A stretch of 64,000 bases of DNA from contig NC_088303.1 of assembly GCF_032854445.1 (NCBI RefSeq), positions 31,847,265 to 31,911,264 on the forward strand, written 5' to 3'. The notes beneath the pieces are model-generated. The model searched no databases. It was not told the origin of the DNA and saw only the letters and a program-made list of their open reading frames with translations. The stretch is from Liolophura sinensis (Eukaryota > Mollusca > Polyplacophora > Chitonida > Chitonidae). The position numbers and the translations under genes are program-made. The first letter of the stretch is position 1. Every line of letters starts with the position of its first letter. Shown piece by piece: positions 33,867-45,600 of the stretch.

Positions 33867-36033
33867 ATGCAGACCAAAGCCCTATTGAGACAAAAGGCAA
33901 GTCATGAGTGACACGGAATTCAAGCACTGTGCAAAGGGCAGCCAAAATTTTCAAGTAGTTCCTTATTTATATTGTTGAGACCTCTATCGGGCACTATTCG
34001 TTGTTCATTGTGAAATACTGTAAAAGTACATGTTATATACAATGTGAACATTTGTAAATCCAGGTCTTGGGCAGATATTTTGTAGACCAGTCTCGCAGTT
34101 TGGTGGGGCGTTGAGCCATGGTCACAATGTAGAAAGTTTACCCCACTAGTCTTTCTCAAATATGGCCAACAAGTCATTGCTTAAGCTGATACTATAATGT
34201 CAAACTTGACTTTCTTGGATGTCTATCCAAGACATGTGAGCGTAGTTTACCTGTTTTATGTACTCAACCAATTCTGATAAACACATGTGCATATATGTGT
34301 CAATCTCAGGCAAATAGCCAGTTGAAATACAACTGAATTGTGAAGTACATGACACTCTGTCAACATCACTAATGCAATGCATTGTCCCATCCTTTTATTG
34401 ACTTAAAAACATTAAGCAGAAAGGTGGAGTTGACCTGCAAACTGATTGTATCTTGGGATAGGATAATGAGAGTAGGTTACCGTTTTGCTCTTCTGCTTTG
34501 TGAAACAAGAACTGGGTTTCTTATGTGTTGATATAACATTATTTTAAGAAAATGTAAGTCTGTCATTATCTGGTTTTAGATGAATAAATAAATTCTTGTT
34601 TTATAAATAGAAAGGATAAATATTTTGCTTTGTTTAACATTTACTGTTAGTAGTATGGTTTGATGAATGTTTAGCATGAATTTAATATAATATCTTCTGT
34701 TTCATGTATAATTTCAGATAGATGATGTAGGCAATATTACGAATAGAGATATCCACTCAGCTGATCTTAGCCCACCTGAGCTGAAGGTGTTTACCAGTAA
34801 AGGCAAGTTTCTAACCTCTTACCTGCTTGCTGACAGGCAAACAATATTTGCTCAAACAGGTAATCTTCTAGACAGTGTAATTGTTCTTCTTATTATGTTT
34901 TGGACTTGGCTTATCCCCAGATATACTTGCAATTTTCTGGACATCATCCAGCACTAGGTCTTAAGAGATTCCTTTACAGATAAGAAAGTTGAGAACTGGA
35001 TAAAATTTTCAGATGATCTTAGTATACAAGAAGACATTCCATAACAACACGTGTCTACTGGGAGTCTGGGACACCTTAATTGACACCAGTCTGTTGAAAT
35101 CTACTAGAAAACTAAATCACTGAGCTACTGGATGGTAACTGTGTGAATGAAGTGATTATGTATTTCTTCATCAAGACAAGGGCATAAATTTGGCTTTCAG
35201 ATTGGCATATATTGAAATTTGTTGATGTCCTTCACTTGTATTTATGGTTTTGCCGCTTGTATAGGCGTTTGAAAATAAGGTACATGCACATTTCCTTGTA
35301 AACATTTTACCTCAAGGGAGAACTGTTAATTATGAAGACATGGACAAAGGTGCACAAAGGTAACTGTTTTATTTACATATGTTTGGATTGAATGGGTGAA
35401 TGGGGTGTTTTCTTCATTTACTGTAATGGTTCAGTTTAAATCTATTAAACCAGTCAGAGTAAAATACCTACTTTACATGAAAACTTCAACTGTGTTTGAC
35501 TGCCAATAGTTAATTCTTGAGACAGTTCCCAACAACTGACAGCTTTCTTCACTGGTTGTAGTGAATGACAAAATGTATACTGTTTTCAGTGCATATCTGT
35601 TGGCTACTTGAAATATATTTTAATACATTATAACAGTGTTAATGAAATGTTTGAATCACCCATTAATTGTAACCGGTGTGGATTTTATGTGATCAACACA
35701 ATCTTTTATGGTGAAGTTCCATGAAAATATGAAAAGGTGTTGTGTGGCGTGAAATGTATGACAAGTTGTGGCAGTAATAGCATGGTTTCTTTATGTTAGA
35801 TGTGTAGACTCCCCTGCAGGAGTTAGAAAAATTTTATTGAAAGCTTCTGTGTGGCTTTTGTCAGAAATACATTCTCATATGCAGTAGCTTCACTACATAT
35901 ACCTCTTAAGCCAGTGTATACTTGGACAAAGTTTCGTTGTCCTTCATGGAGAGTGAATTTACCTGCAGACATGGATTTCCTTCTTAGCAGAATTAAATCA
36001 CAGATATCAGGCACTATGTTAAATATCATTTAA
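33867..36033 (+). CDS. Small host gene of unknown function (four coding exons, model)
   Basis: Proposed exons: 33867-33896, 34718-34859, 35317-35359 and 35865-36033. They join in phase (0, 1, 2) to 384 nt and 127 residues, starting MQTKALLRQK and ending SGTMLNII. The first exon is preceded by TTATTTTGCAG and ends AAAAG followed by GCAAGT, so intron 1 would be a GC-AG intron with a strong consensus. The others use GTAATC and GTAACT donors and CAG or AAG acceptors. Exon 2 is open only in the frame used, and exon 4 reads through 56 codons. I recognise no domain. Exon 3 could instead begin at 35265, but that breaks the phase. The weakest points are exon 3 and the start codon. The leader may be the exon ending at 32622, in which case the array interrupts its 5'UTR or upstream coding part. 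Confidence 0.42.
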
Positions 36034-36287
36034 GGCTCTCCCAGTACTAACGCTGTTACGTGTAACATATCTTGGTATAAATGCCATTTAAATATTAATT
36101 AAGTGTTGCACGACTTTCAACATGTAATGTTAAAATTATAACACCAAAAAGTCTTAATATTAAATAGCATTAGTGTTTACGATTTAACACTTTAACGCAT
36201 ACATGTGTTAATTAATTTGAATGTGCAGTGTACTTGTGATAGAGCTTTATCATATACTTAGGCCTGCATGTATATTTTCTATTCCAG

Positions 36288-37443
36288 GAAAGCGCATCTC
36301 CGAGTGCCAAGTGCTGCCAAGAAAACGCAACTTCACGCATTTGACTTATCCATTAAGGTCAATTAATGCAGGTTTATGATAATATTCATTGGCTACTGTT
36401 TTACTTAAATTAACATGTATTTAATTCACAAATCTTTCAACTAGGTTGTCTGTATCTTGCAGGTCCTTGTTGGAAGAACAAAAGCAACTTTTGCAGGGCT
36501 TTGTTGCCCAGGCCACTTGTCATTGATGGAAAAATATTTATCAATCATGTAAGAAATAATTTCAGTCTTCCTCGGATATACTGTATTTATTTATTTTATT
36601 TATTTCATTGGTGTTTTGCGCCGTACTCAAGAATATTTCACTTATATGAGGGCGTTCAGTATTACGGTGGGAGGAAACGGGGCAGAACCCGGCGGGAACC
36701 AACGACTATCCGCAGGCTGTTGACTGACCTTCTCACGCCCCTGTATGTATTGTACCCTATGTTGGTATACAACCACATAGTATCCAAAACAGCTAGTGGT
36801 TGCAGATTAGATTCCATTAGTTTAAATCTCGCTTTGCATATTTGAATTGCATAACGTGAAAAGCTGTGATATATTTTAAACATAAAAATATATAGCAAAA
36901 TTCCTTGCAGAATGACATTTTTAAATTGTCGTATTATAGAATAGTTTAATGGATAACTATATAGACACTTTGCTTTTATACACAGGTTATATATATTTAA
37001 TCAATACAAAAATAATTTACTGATCAGCGGTAAAGGCATATTTTGTTATTTTGTAATGTCTTTTTTTTTTTTTTAAAGGAAACGCATGGAGTGGGCGACT
37101 CCATCAAATTCTGTTGGGGCCAGTGGCCAGGACGTTTGAGGCGATCCGGCTCGTCCTGGCGGCCATGTTCCAGATGCTGAAGATTCCGGCGTCAGCACTG
37201 GCCTGGTCGTCCAGGGTCGACACGCATGGGAACCCGGAGTTTCTGGGAGTCCGGTCCCAGGACATCCGGGTTGATGTGCTGCTGGACCCAAGACAAGGCA
37301 TCAACATCGATGTACAGCGTCTGGGTCCAGCACGCGGCCGTCTTCGGGAGGTGGCTTATTGGTGCTACCAAGTGACCTACAGGGGCCTGGTTTGTACCGA
37401 GCAGGGTACAAAGGTCCTGTATGTTTCACGCTTGGACCCTTAA
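36288..37443 (+). pseudogene. 5'-truncated, decayed copy of the secreted-protein gene
   Basis: Counterparts of exons 5, 6 and 7 are at 36288-36326, 36463-36548 and about 37078-37443. Homology begins near 36236, so exons 1-4 are absent. The exon 5 donor GT is GC here and its exon is 3 bp shorter. Exon 6 is intact. The start of exon 7 differs and lacks one base relative to the others, which shifts the frame if the same acceptor is used. The rest of exon 7 is open to the same stop, with replacements such as YVSRLDP. Homology continues through the 3'UTR, with AATAAA near 38027. The open exon 7 suggests recent decay or conversion from active copies, but I see no way for it to make the full protein. 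Confidence 0.72.
36584..36748 (-). repeat. SINE family A inserted in the relic gene
   Basis: It lies between exons 6 and 7 of the relic and is absent from the same intron in copies 1-3, so it inserted after the duplication. It starts with a TATTTATTTATTTTATTT tail and holds the GGGAGGAAACGGGGCAGAAC body. Confidence 0.7.
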
Positions 37444-37761
37444 GCCAATGGCCGTTTACTAGGAAGGGTGTATGTAACAAGCAAACTTTCGATTGTCACA
37501 ATCTTCAGCAAAATTTCGCAATTAAACGCACCAGAACTGGCTTTTGTAAATAAGTAAAACGTTGTCGAAAAACGTTTTTATAGATTGTACATTTTTAGCG
37601 GGATTAATTTATTTTCACAGTCCATACCCTTCCCATTAATCAGCCGCTGGCTATACCAGTTTGTCCACCATGTTAAATTTCTTTTGCAAAAAATAACTAA
37701 ATAAGTAAATAACCCCAACAGAGAAGGTTATGACAAACTATGCACCTTTTTGTTCGCTTTG

Positions 37762-37786
37762 ATATATATATATATATATATATATA
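37762..37786. repeat. (TA)n microsatellite
   Basis: About twelve TA dinucleotides in the 3' flank of the relic gene, absent from copies 1-3. Confidence 0.85.
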
Positions 37787-38170
37787 AACCTTGAACTGGG
37801 ATATTGCGACTGTAAAACGAACTTGTATGGTTGGTTTCTGAATAACGCTTTCTCCTCTGTAGCGCATTTTTTCCCACTCGGAAACTCGTTGACAGCGAGG
37901 CGGATTCGTGGATTATGGTCACTGGCCCTGGAATACACACATTCAGGGGAGAATATTCAGCCTCGGGCCAAACAGACATGTATACACGCTTCCCTCTGTT
38001 TCAATGTCCTGTGTTCATCCTTCACAAATAAACTCGTTATGTTCCTATTATCGATGTCTGTCTTTGGTATTTTTTTAAACCAAACTGCATACTTTGATTC
38101 ATTCATTCGTTGGTTGGTTGATTGGCGATATTCAGCGTAGGACCAAATCACAGTTTGATAGTACAATGAA

Positions 38171-39052
38171 CGAATGAGTGTTTTGGGTTTAATGTTGTAC
38201 TTCAAAATTTTTGAGTCATATGACAATGAACAGTCATTAGGTATGTGTACATATTCTGTGTCTTCTTGTGGTAGGGCGAGTCCATGGCGCCAAAGTGCTG
38301 CAGTTTTCAATGATGTCGGAAAGACGCAAGATATGTTCTAGGCGACTAAGTGAAATAGCATTCAAATTGTGTACCGTGTGAGAATGTTAGTTGTCGATAA
38401 CAAAATGTGTATCTCTGTTGCGATTTGATTGCAACTGTTCATATATCCAACGTGGCGATCTAATTCAGCACGGTGGATATACAGCCACCAACCCCGCGTT
38501 AAACGGAATTGGTCACAATCATTAAGCACAGATTCTGGACGCTCTGTCCATATTTACTGACAAGCGAATTATACTCAATGTAAAACTTAAGGGACATGGA
38601 GTGAAGGCGTTTGATGGAGTAATCTTCACACACGGTTTTGCAGTAATAACTTGCGATGTTGCTTGAAACACGCAGAATCTAACAAGTGCTACAAGGCGAG
38701 ATAAGTGCACGCCATATGCAGGATCCTTCGGTATATTGCTGTCCAAGAAAGGATAATTTACAATGTCAAAATTGGAACTATCCGTTTTTTCCTTTCTTCA
38801 AATATAGGTCCACATAAAGTGCACCATCTGGAGAGTCTGTGGTTTCTTTTAAATCCATCGAAGGTGCTGTAAATATCTTTCACAGGCTTTGCTATAAATA
38901 TGGATTGTTTAAAGCCAGCAGATCACCAATATACCATTAAGTGAATGAAAAAGAAATATCATGCCAAAGACACCAGACATGACATCCCACTCAGTAACAT
39001 TATACTGACATCGGGCCAACAAGTCATGTTTGGTGCTGAGCGCCAAGTGAGG
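38171..39052 (-). repeat. SINE family B, split by about 600 bp
   Basis: The tail part (AATGAGTGTTTTGGGTTTAA to TCTTCTTGTGGTAGG, 38171-38300) matches the tail at 52733. The central part (ACATTATACTGACATCGGGC to GAGCGCCAAGTGAGG) is at 38990-39052. The DNA between, about 38340-38930, does not belong to the SINE and may be an insertion. I see no gene in it. Confidence 0.5.
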
Positions 39053-39331
39053 TAGAGATGATTTATATTCCGTTATGTATTTATATTCAGGCAATTTTTA
39101 ATATCGTGGGATTTTTCAAAGATTAATTTATTAATTTTATGTATTTCATTGTGATTAATGCCGTACTGACGCTTTTTTCACCTATATGGCAGTGTAGTAA
39201 TTCAGATTTATGGGTAAAGGGAATCGGAATGCTTGCAGTAAAGCACCGCTCTTTACCAAGTACCTGAATAACACTCCCGATATAAAGCAGCAATTGGATC
39301 AATTTGGAATAGTTGCAGTTGATGAAAACAC

Positions 39332-40855
39332 CTGTGTGAAGGTGTGGAAGTGTGGTCGAAATTAAAAATGTTGAAACCTGCTTTGTGAGGCGTATGGCAG
39401 CGTGGTCCAAATTGTAAATGTTATAGCGTCTTTGTGAAGATTTGGAAGTGTGGTCGAAATTGTAAATGTTGAAACCTGCTTTGTGAGGCGTATGGCAGTG
39501 TGGTCGAAATTGCAGATGTTGAAACTTGCTTTATGAAGTGTATGGAAGTGTGGTCTAAATTGTAAATGTTGAAACCCGCTCTGTGAAGTGTATAGAAGTG
39601 TGTTGAAACCTGCTCTGTGAAGCGTATGCAAGTGTAGTCCAAATTGTAAATGCTGAAACTTGCTCTGTGAAGCATATGCAAGTGTGGTCGAAATTGTAAA
39701 TGTTGAAACTTGTTCTGTGAAGCGTAGGCAAGTGTGTCGAAATTGTAAATGTTGAAATCTGCTATGTGAAGCGTACATGCAAGCGTGTTGAAACCTGCTC
39801 TGTGAAGCGTATGGAAGTGTGGTCAAAATTGTAAATGTTGAAACCTGCTCTGTGAAGCGTATATGCAAGTGAGATGAAACTGCCCTGTGAAGCGTATGGA
39901 AGTGGGGTCCAAATTTTAAATGTTAAAATCTGCTCTGTGAAGTGTATGGAAGTATGTCGAAACCTGCTCTGTGAAGCGTATGGAAGTGTGGTCGAAATTG
40001 TAAATGTTGAAACCTGCGCTGTGACGCGTATGCAAGTGTGGTCGAAATTGTAAATGTTGAAACCTGTTCTGTGAAGCGTATGCAAGTGTGGTCGAAATTG
40101 TAAATGGTAAAACTTGCTCTGTGAAGTGTATGGAAGTGTGGTCAAAATTGTAAATATTGAAACTTGTTGCGCAAAGCATATGCAAGTGTGGTCGAAATTG
40201 TAAATGTAGAAACCTGCTTTGTGAAGCATATGCAAGTGTGGTCGAAATTGTAAATGTTGAAACTTGTTCCGTGAAGCGTATGCAAGTGTGGCCCAAATTG
40301 TAAATGTTAAAACCTGCTCTGTGAAGTGTATGGAAGTATGTTGAAACCTGCTCTGTGAAGCGTATATGCAAATGAATTGAACCCTGCTCTGTGAAGCTTA
40401 TGCAAGTGTCGTCGAAATGGTAAATGTTAAAACCTACTCTGTGAAGCGTATATGGAAATGAATTGAAACCTACTCTGTGAAGCTTATGCAAGTGTCGTCG
40501 AAATGGTAAATGTTAAAACCTACTCTGTGAAGCGTACATGCAAGCGTGTTGAAACCTGCTCTGTGAAGCGTATGGAAGTGTCGTCGAAATTGTAAATGTT
40601 AAAACTTGCTCTGTGAAGTGTATGCAAGTGTGGTCGAAATTGTAAATGTTGAAACTTGTTCCGTGAAGCGTATGCAAGTGTGGTCCAAATTGTAAATGTT
40701 AAAACCTGCTCTGTGAAGTGCATGGAAGTATGTTGAAACCTGCTTTGTGAAACGTATGGAAGTGTCGAAATTGTAAATGGCGAAACATGGAGAGTCCTTG
40801 AAACCTGTACAGTGAAAAATATTGTGGCCGAAAATTGTAGTTGTTGAAACCTGGA
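39332..40855. repeat. Minisatellite, period about 50 bp
   Basis: The unit holds GGTCGAAATTGTAAATGTTG and AAACCTGCTCTGTGAAGCGT, followed by a variable ATG(C/G)AAGT. About 30 units are present, some shortened to about 32 bp by loss of the AAATTGTAAATG part. Units are 80-95% alike by eye. Since 50 is not a multiple of three and the unit lacks stops on the minus strand, long minus-strand open frames arise in all phases. I treat them as repeat artefacts. Confidence 0.9.
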
Positions 40856-42658
40856 CGCCGGAAATAAGAAAAGGAAAGAGGAAAGGCTGGAAAAAAGCGC
40901 ACACGTACAGGTCTAGTGACGACTGGATGCCAATACTGGATATCCTAACTGGTGAAGGGCAATTATCACTGGTTTTTGAACAGCTTGGAAGCTGAGAGTA
41001 CCAGCATTAACTATTTCTGAAAACATATATATTTCATTTTGCCGCACATCGTATACCAAGCACATGAGGTACTATGAAAAAAAATATGCCTGTGTGGGGA
41101 TATCATGAATATATATTTAATACAAAACAAGTTTCCTGTGAAAACCACAATTTGTTAGAAAATTACCCATTCTTACGAAAGCATAATACCTGGAAATGCT
41201 GTGCGTCTGCGTGACGAATGCAGAGGAAAACTTATTTTCATCTTTTCAGACAATTGTGTAGATATCTACAGTGTAGATACAAAGTGTGCCAATGTATCAC
41301 CGGAGAGGTCTTGAACTCTTGGGTTCCACGTTTTGCAGACTGGGTATAACTAACGTTAAACGAGCGATTCTGTTTACAAAGAATGAATGAATGGTTATTT
41401 ATTTATTTGATTGGTGTTTTATACGATACTCAATATTTCACTTCTACAATGGCAGCAAGCATTACGGTTAGAGGAAACCGCATGGAGCCGGCGGTGGTTC
41501 GCAGGTTGTTAGCAGACCTTTCCACATACAACCAAGAAGAAGTCAGCATTAGCTAGACTTAAACTCACATCAACCACACTGGCGACCGGCTCCTGGGCCA
41601 TTACACCGCACTGGCGTGCTTATCACCTTGGCCCCCATGAATGCTTGTGGTCACTTACATTGAACTCAGATATCTCATCACAAAGTTATGTTAGTTTTCT
41701 CTGCTGATCAAAACTGGGTGGTAACCTGATTTGTTTCTATCTGAAATGTAACTGCTGAACAGAAACACAAACAAGAAAGGATAAAATTTTAATCGCTTCT
41801 CTTTATTTAGCATAGATGTGTTTGGATAAAGCAGCAAATTCTTGAAGAATAAAGCCTACACGTGTGTTTCTGACACTACGTCAACAAGTACATTATTTAC
41901 GGTTTGCAAAGGCTTCAATCATCTTTAACTGTATACTGCTGTTTTGTAAATGAAAATCTGCCAAGAGTCCATATTTGCAAGAAACTGCACAATTAATTCA
42001 TCATCTATGTAGCTTACATTCACAGATTCTGCTAGAGGCAATCAGCTGGGTACAGCATAACATGATTACTGGTATGTCAGCTGTGGTAAACATTAAAGAA
42101 ATATTAAAAAATATTCTTATTGAAAAATCAGCACAACTGTTACAAATCAATATAGGCTATATAAATGTCAACTGTCTGAAATAAACAAATAAAATGCAAA
42201 TCAAGAGATGCTCCTCAGGGAAGCTCATACGCTGGAAATTATGACTGATGTACTGTTAAAATGATAACCACAAATGTTAATGTACATATAGTGTGGGAAT
42301 AGCGGAAACCCAGGTAGTGGTATGGTGATGGGGTTATCTCCCCTTGTGATAGGGGTTATCTCCCCTGGTCGTGCTACCCGATAACTACGTTTTGGACATG
42401 ACATCATCTGCACAAACACAAAAATTATACTGCATACACATGGTTCTCGAGGACACTGGATTGCACAGGCTCACCCATTAACAGAACACCATTAAAAATT
42501 ATTTATAAGTGAGCCAAGTATTGGTTATAGAATCAAAAAGACATTATCCTTCCAGTTTTTTTCTATTGGACCCTACATAGAGACTCCCATGACTCCAACT
42601 GAGCCAAAACTGTAATCAAATCAAGTGATTATAATTTGTATAAAGGTCTAATTAATAT
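40856..42658. other. Intergenic DNA, no gene seen apart from one SINE
   Basis: AT-rich, with a SINE at 41392-41640. It also contains a doubled GGGGTTATCTCCCC motif near 42330-42370, which may lie in the 3' flank of the cytochrome b5 gene. No exon is supported. Confidence 0.5.
41392..41640 (-). repeat. SINE family A, nearly full length
   Basis: A tail TTATTTATTTATTTGATTGG is followed by the body (GCAAGCATTACGGTTAGAGG) and the head side (CGGCTCCTGGGCCATTACAC, then CACCTTGGCCCC). Confidence 0.65.
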
Positions 42659-45600
42659 TCATGATGTAGCAGGAGCCAAAACCAATCGGTAGAGGAGAGC
42701 AGCTGCAATTGCCACACCCAGTGGGAGGAGCCAACTTGTCCAGGAACTAAAAACAGAAAGAAAGAGATAATATTGTGAAAATCTGGGATTCAGGTACACA
42801 AAAAATTTAGCAAAATGATGCACATACATTTTTAAATGGGGATTATTTGTTATCTGATTAGTGTTTAACATTGCAGTCAATGATTTTTCAGTTGGGTTTG
42901 TAAATTGTAGAAAATGTAGTAACGAGTACCCAGAGTAATCCACCGTCCTTTGTTTGTTTTTTTTTTTGCTGTTGTTTTGAATGCGAGGACAAATGATCAT
43001 TTTTCTTTTTTTCTTCACATATATATATCTTATAATATTAAAGGCCAAAAAAAAAAAAAAAACCATCATACACTGTCCTGGAAAATAGTTCAACTTATTT
43101 TATTTACCCTTTTTGTAACTCATTATTTAAAATATAGGATTCTAATGTGGTCTGTCTGGACAGAGGGTATCAATGACGTCCCTCCTAGTTCATATACACA
43201 CAGAACTTAAGCGTAAGTGAGCAGTGTTGAAGCAGTGGTTGAAATTACTCTATAAAAAAGTCACTTGGTACATGTATTTCTTTAAGCGTTTTACGTCAAT
43301 ATCGGGTGTATCTGCCCTGAGCCTGGATAATAGCCTGAACCCTTCTCCTCATACAACCTGTCAGCCTCCTGATACTCTAAAGGGGAAGTCGCTGCCATTC
43401 CTCATGCGAGGCAGCTTCCACTTGGGCCTGATCATGTACAGGTGGATCACTTGCTTGAACACGACAACCATCTGGCCCAATTAGGAGCTGCCTTGCACAA
43501 GGAATGGCAACAACTTTCCTTTCCGAATAACAGGAGGCTGAGAAGCAGTATGAGGACAAGGGTTTAGTTTGTCAAGTCTGGTGAACAGAAACTGACAAAA
43601 AAACACTTTAAGAGATATCAAGTGATGTTTTTGCTGAGTAATTTCAACTGCTGCTCACTCCAGAGGTCCATACTTGTAACGTCAATTTTTCACATCAAAA
43701 CCAGTGATGATAGAAATGCATGTGTGTTGTCATTAAAACATGTGGATTTCAATCATTCTGTCTTTTTTCAGCAGCCAAAGAGTCACACAATTCACAATCA
43801 ATCACAATTTACACTATTTTGATACAGAAGAACATGTGTACAAAATCGCCACAGGAAGGGGGGGGGATTTAATTAAGTTCTTTGTGTATAGCTTGAAATA
43901 GTTCTTTTCACCGTCCATTCACCGCTAAATACTGATGTGTGTGGCAACAATGAAGCAACAAGCTAACAGCAACAAGTTAACAGCAACAGTGCAGCAACAA
44001 GCTAATATGATGTCACTGGTCACAATATGGTCAGAAAAGGACACCACTGATTCAAATGCCATTTGCTAGGTAGAAGAATATTCTAAAAAAAAATATCGTT
44101 CTAATGTCCTGGACAGAATTTAATGTTTTTTTCTGAAGTATACTTATGGTATCTTTGTCTTTTATATAATGGTATTAAAAATAATGTGTTTTAGTCACTG
44201 ACTTGCACACACAGTGATTTGAAAACATACTTACTTCGAAGAGTCAGAATCAGGTACACTGGGGCCTGTGTTTGTTTTCTGGGAAAAATAACAAAACAAC
44301 AAATTTACTGAAGAGTTTTGAAAGTGGAAATTCCACAGATGATCATAAAACATAAAGCTGGAGGATTCAGTCCCGAGCTGCATTTGGCAACTTAGATGTA
44401 CATGTATTATGCTAATGTAGACTTGAAAGACAACATTTACTTGTGGTGTGCCAGCAAGTTGCAAATGGTCTTGGGTTTCCCCCTGGGCTCGGCCTACCTC
44501 ATTTAATCATGCCATAATGCTGGCTGCCATCGCATAGAAGCGAAACAGTCTTGGGTACTCCGTGTATGTAGAGTACCATTCAAATAAATAAACAAAATAA
44601 ATAAAGGCAGAACTTCACAGGTACATGTACGGCTGGAGAGCAAGCCAGCATAAGCAGGAATTGAACCCACAGTGATCGCACTGGTGAGAGGCTCCTGTAC
44701 TGCTGTGTTCATTACGGGTACAGCTGATGTACTTGTAAGTCAGAAAAATATATCTCCACAGTGTACTCCTGTACGCCACACAACATGCCTACTGCATCTT
44801 TAGTCTTTGCTGTGCAGGATTTCCATAACACAGACTCAATCTTAATGACAGCCATCTAAGGTTAACCTAAAATGACCATATTGTGCTGGGATTAAAGACT
44901 TCTCCAACATCAACCCATCTCCCCATGCTGTTTCTGGTGCATTCAAGTGCCCAGCAGAGTTTCCATCATGGTTCATGCCCCAGCTACACAGTCACATGCC
45001 ACGCATACAACACACCTGTATGGGGAGTTAACAGTGAAGTGGAAAGTTGTAATCTTCAAGGGAACTTTCACCCTGACGTCTATAGATTATAGCTCCATGG
45101 GACAATACAATTTATGGAAAAGTTGCAAAAAAAATTGATTTAAGCACAGGGAAGTGAAAAATTGTAATCCTCAGGACCAATTTTCCATCTGATAACAATT
45201 TATGGCAAAGTTGCAAAATTGATTTAAGCACAGGGAAGTGGAAAATTGTATTCCTCAGGACCAATTTTCCCTCTGATGCATATAGATTATAACGCCATAA
45301 GGCAACAAGATTTATGGGAAAGGTAACAACATTGATTTAGGCTCAGGGAAGTGGAAAATTGTAATCTTCAGGACCAATTTTCCATCTGATGTCTATAGAT
45401 TATAATGCCATAAGACAACAAGATTTATGGTAATGGTAACAATATTGATTTAGGCACATGAAGCGGAAAATTGTAATCTTCAGGACCAATTTTCCATCTG
45501 ACGTCTATGGATTATAACGCCATAAGGCAACATGATTTATGAGGAAGGTAACAACATTGATTTAGGCACAAGGAAGTGAAAAGTTGTAATCCTCAGGACC

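Noticed and set aside
39362-40491. Long overlapping minus-strand open frames (168, 157 and 191 codons)
   Set aside because: They are the frames of a 50-bp minisatellite without stops, start at non-ATG or arbitrary sites, and have no splice or promoter context.
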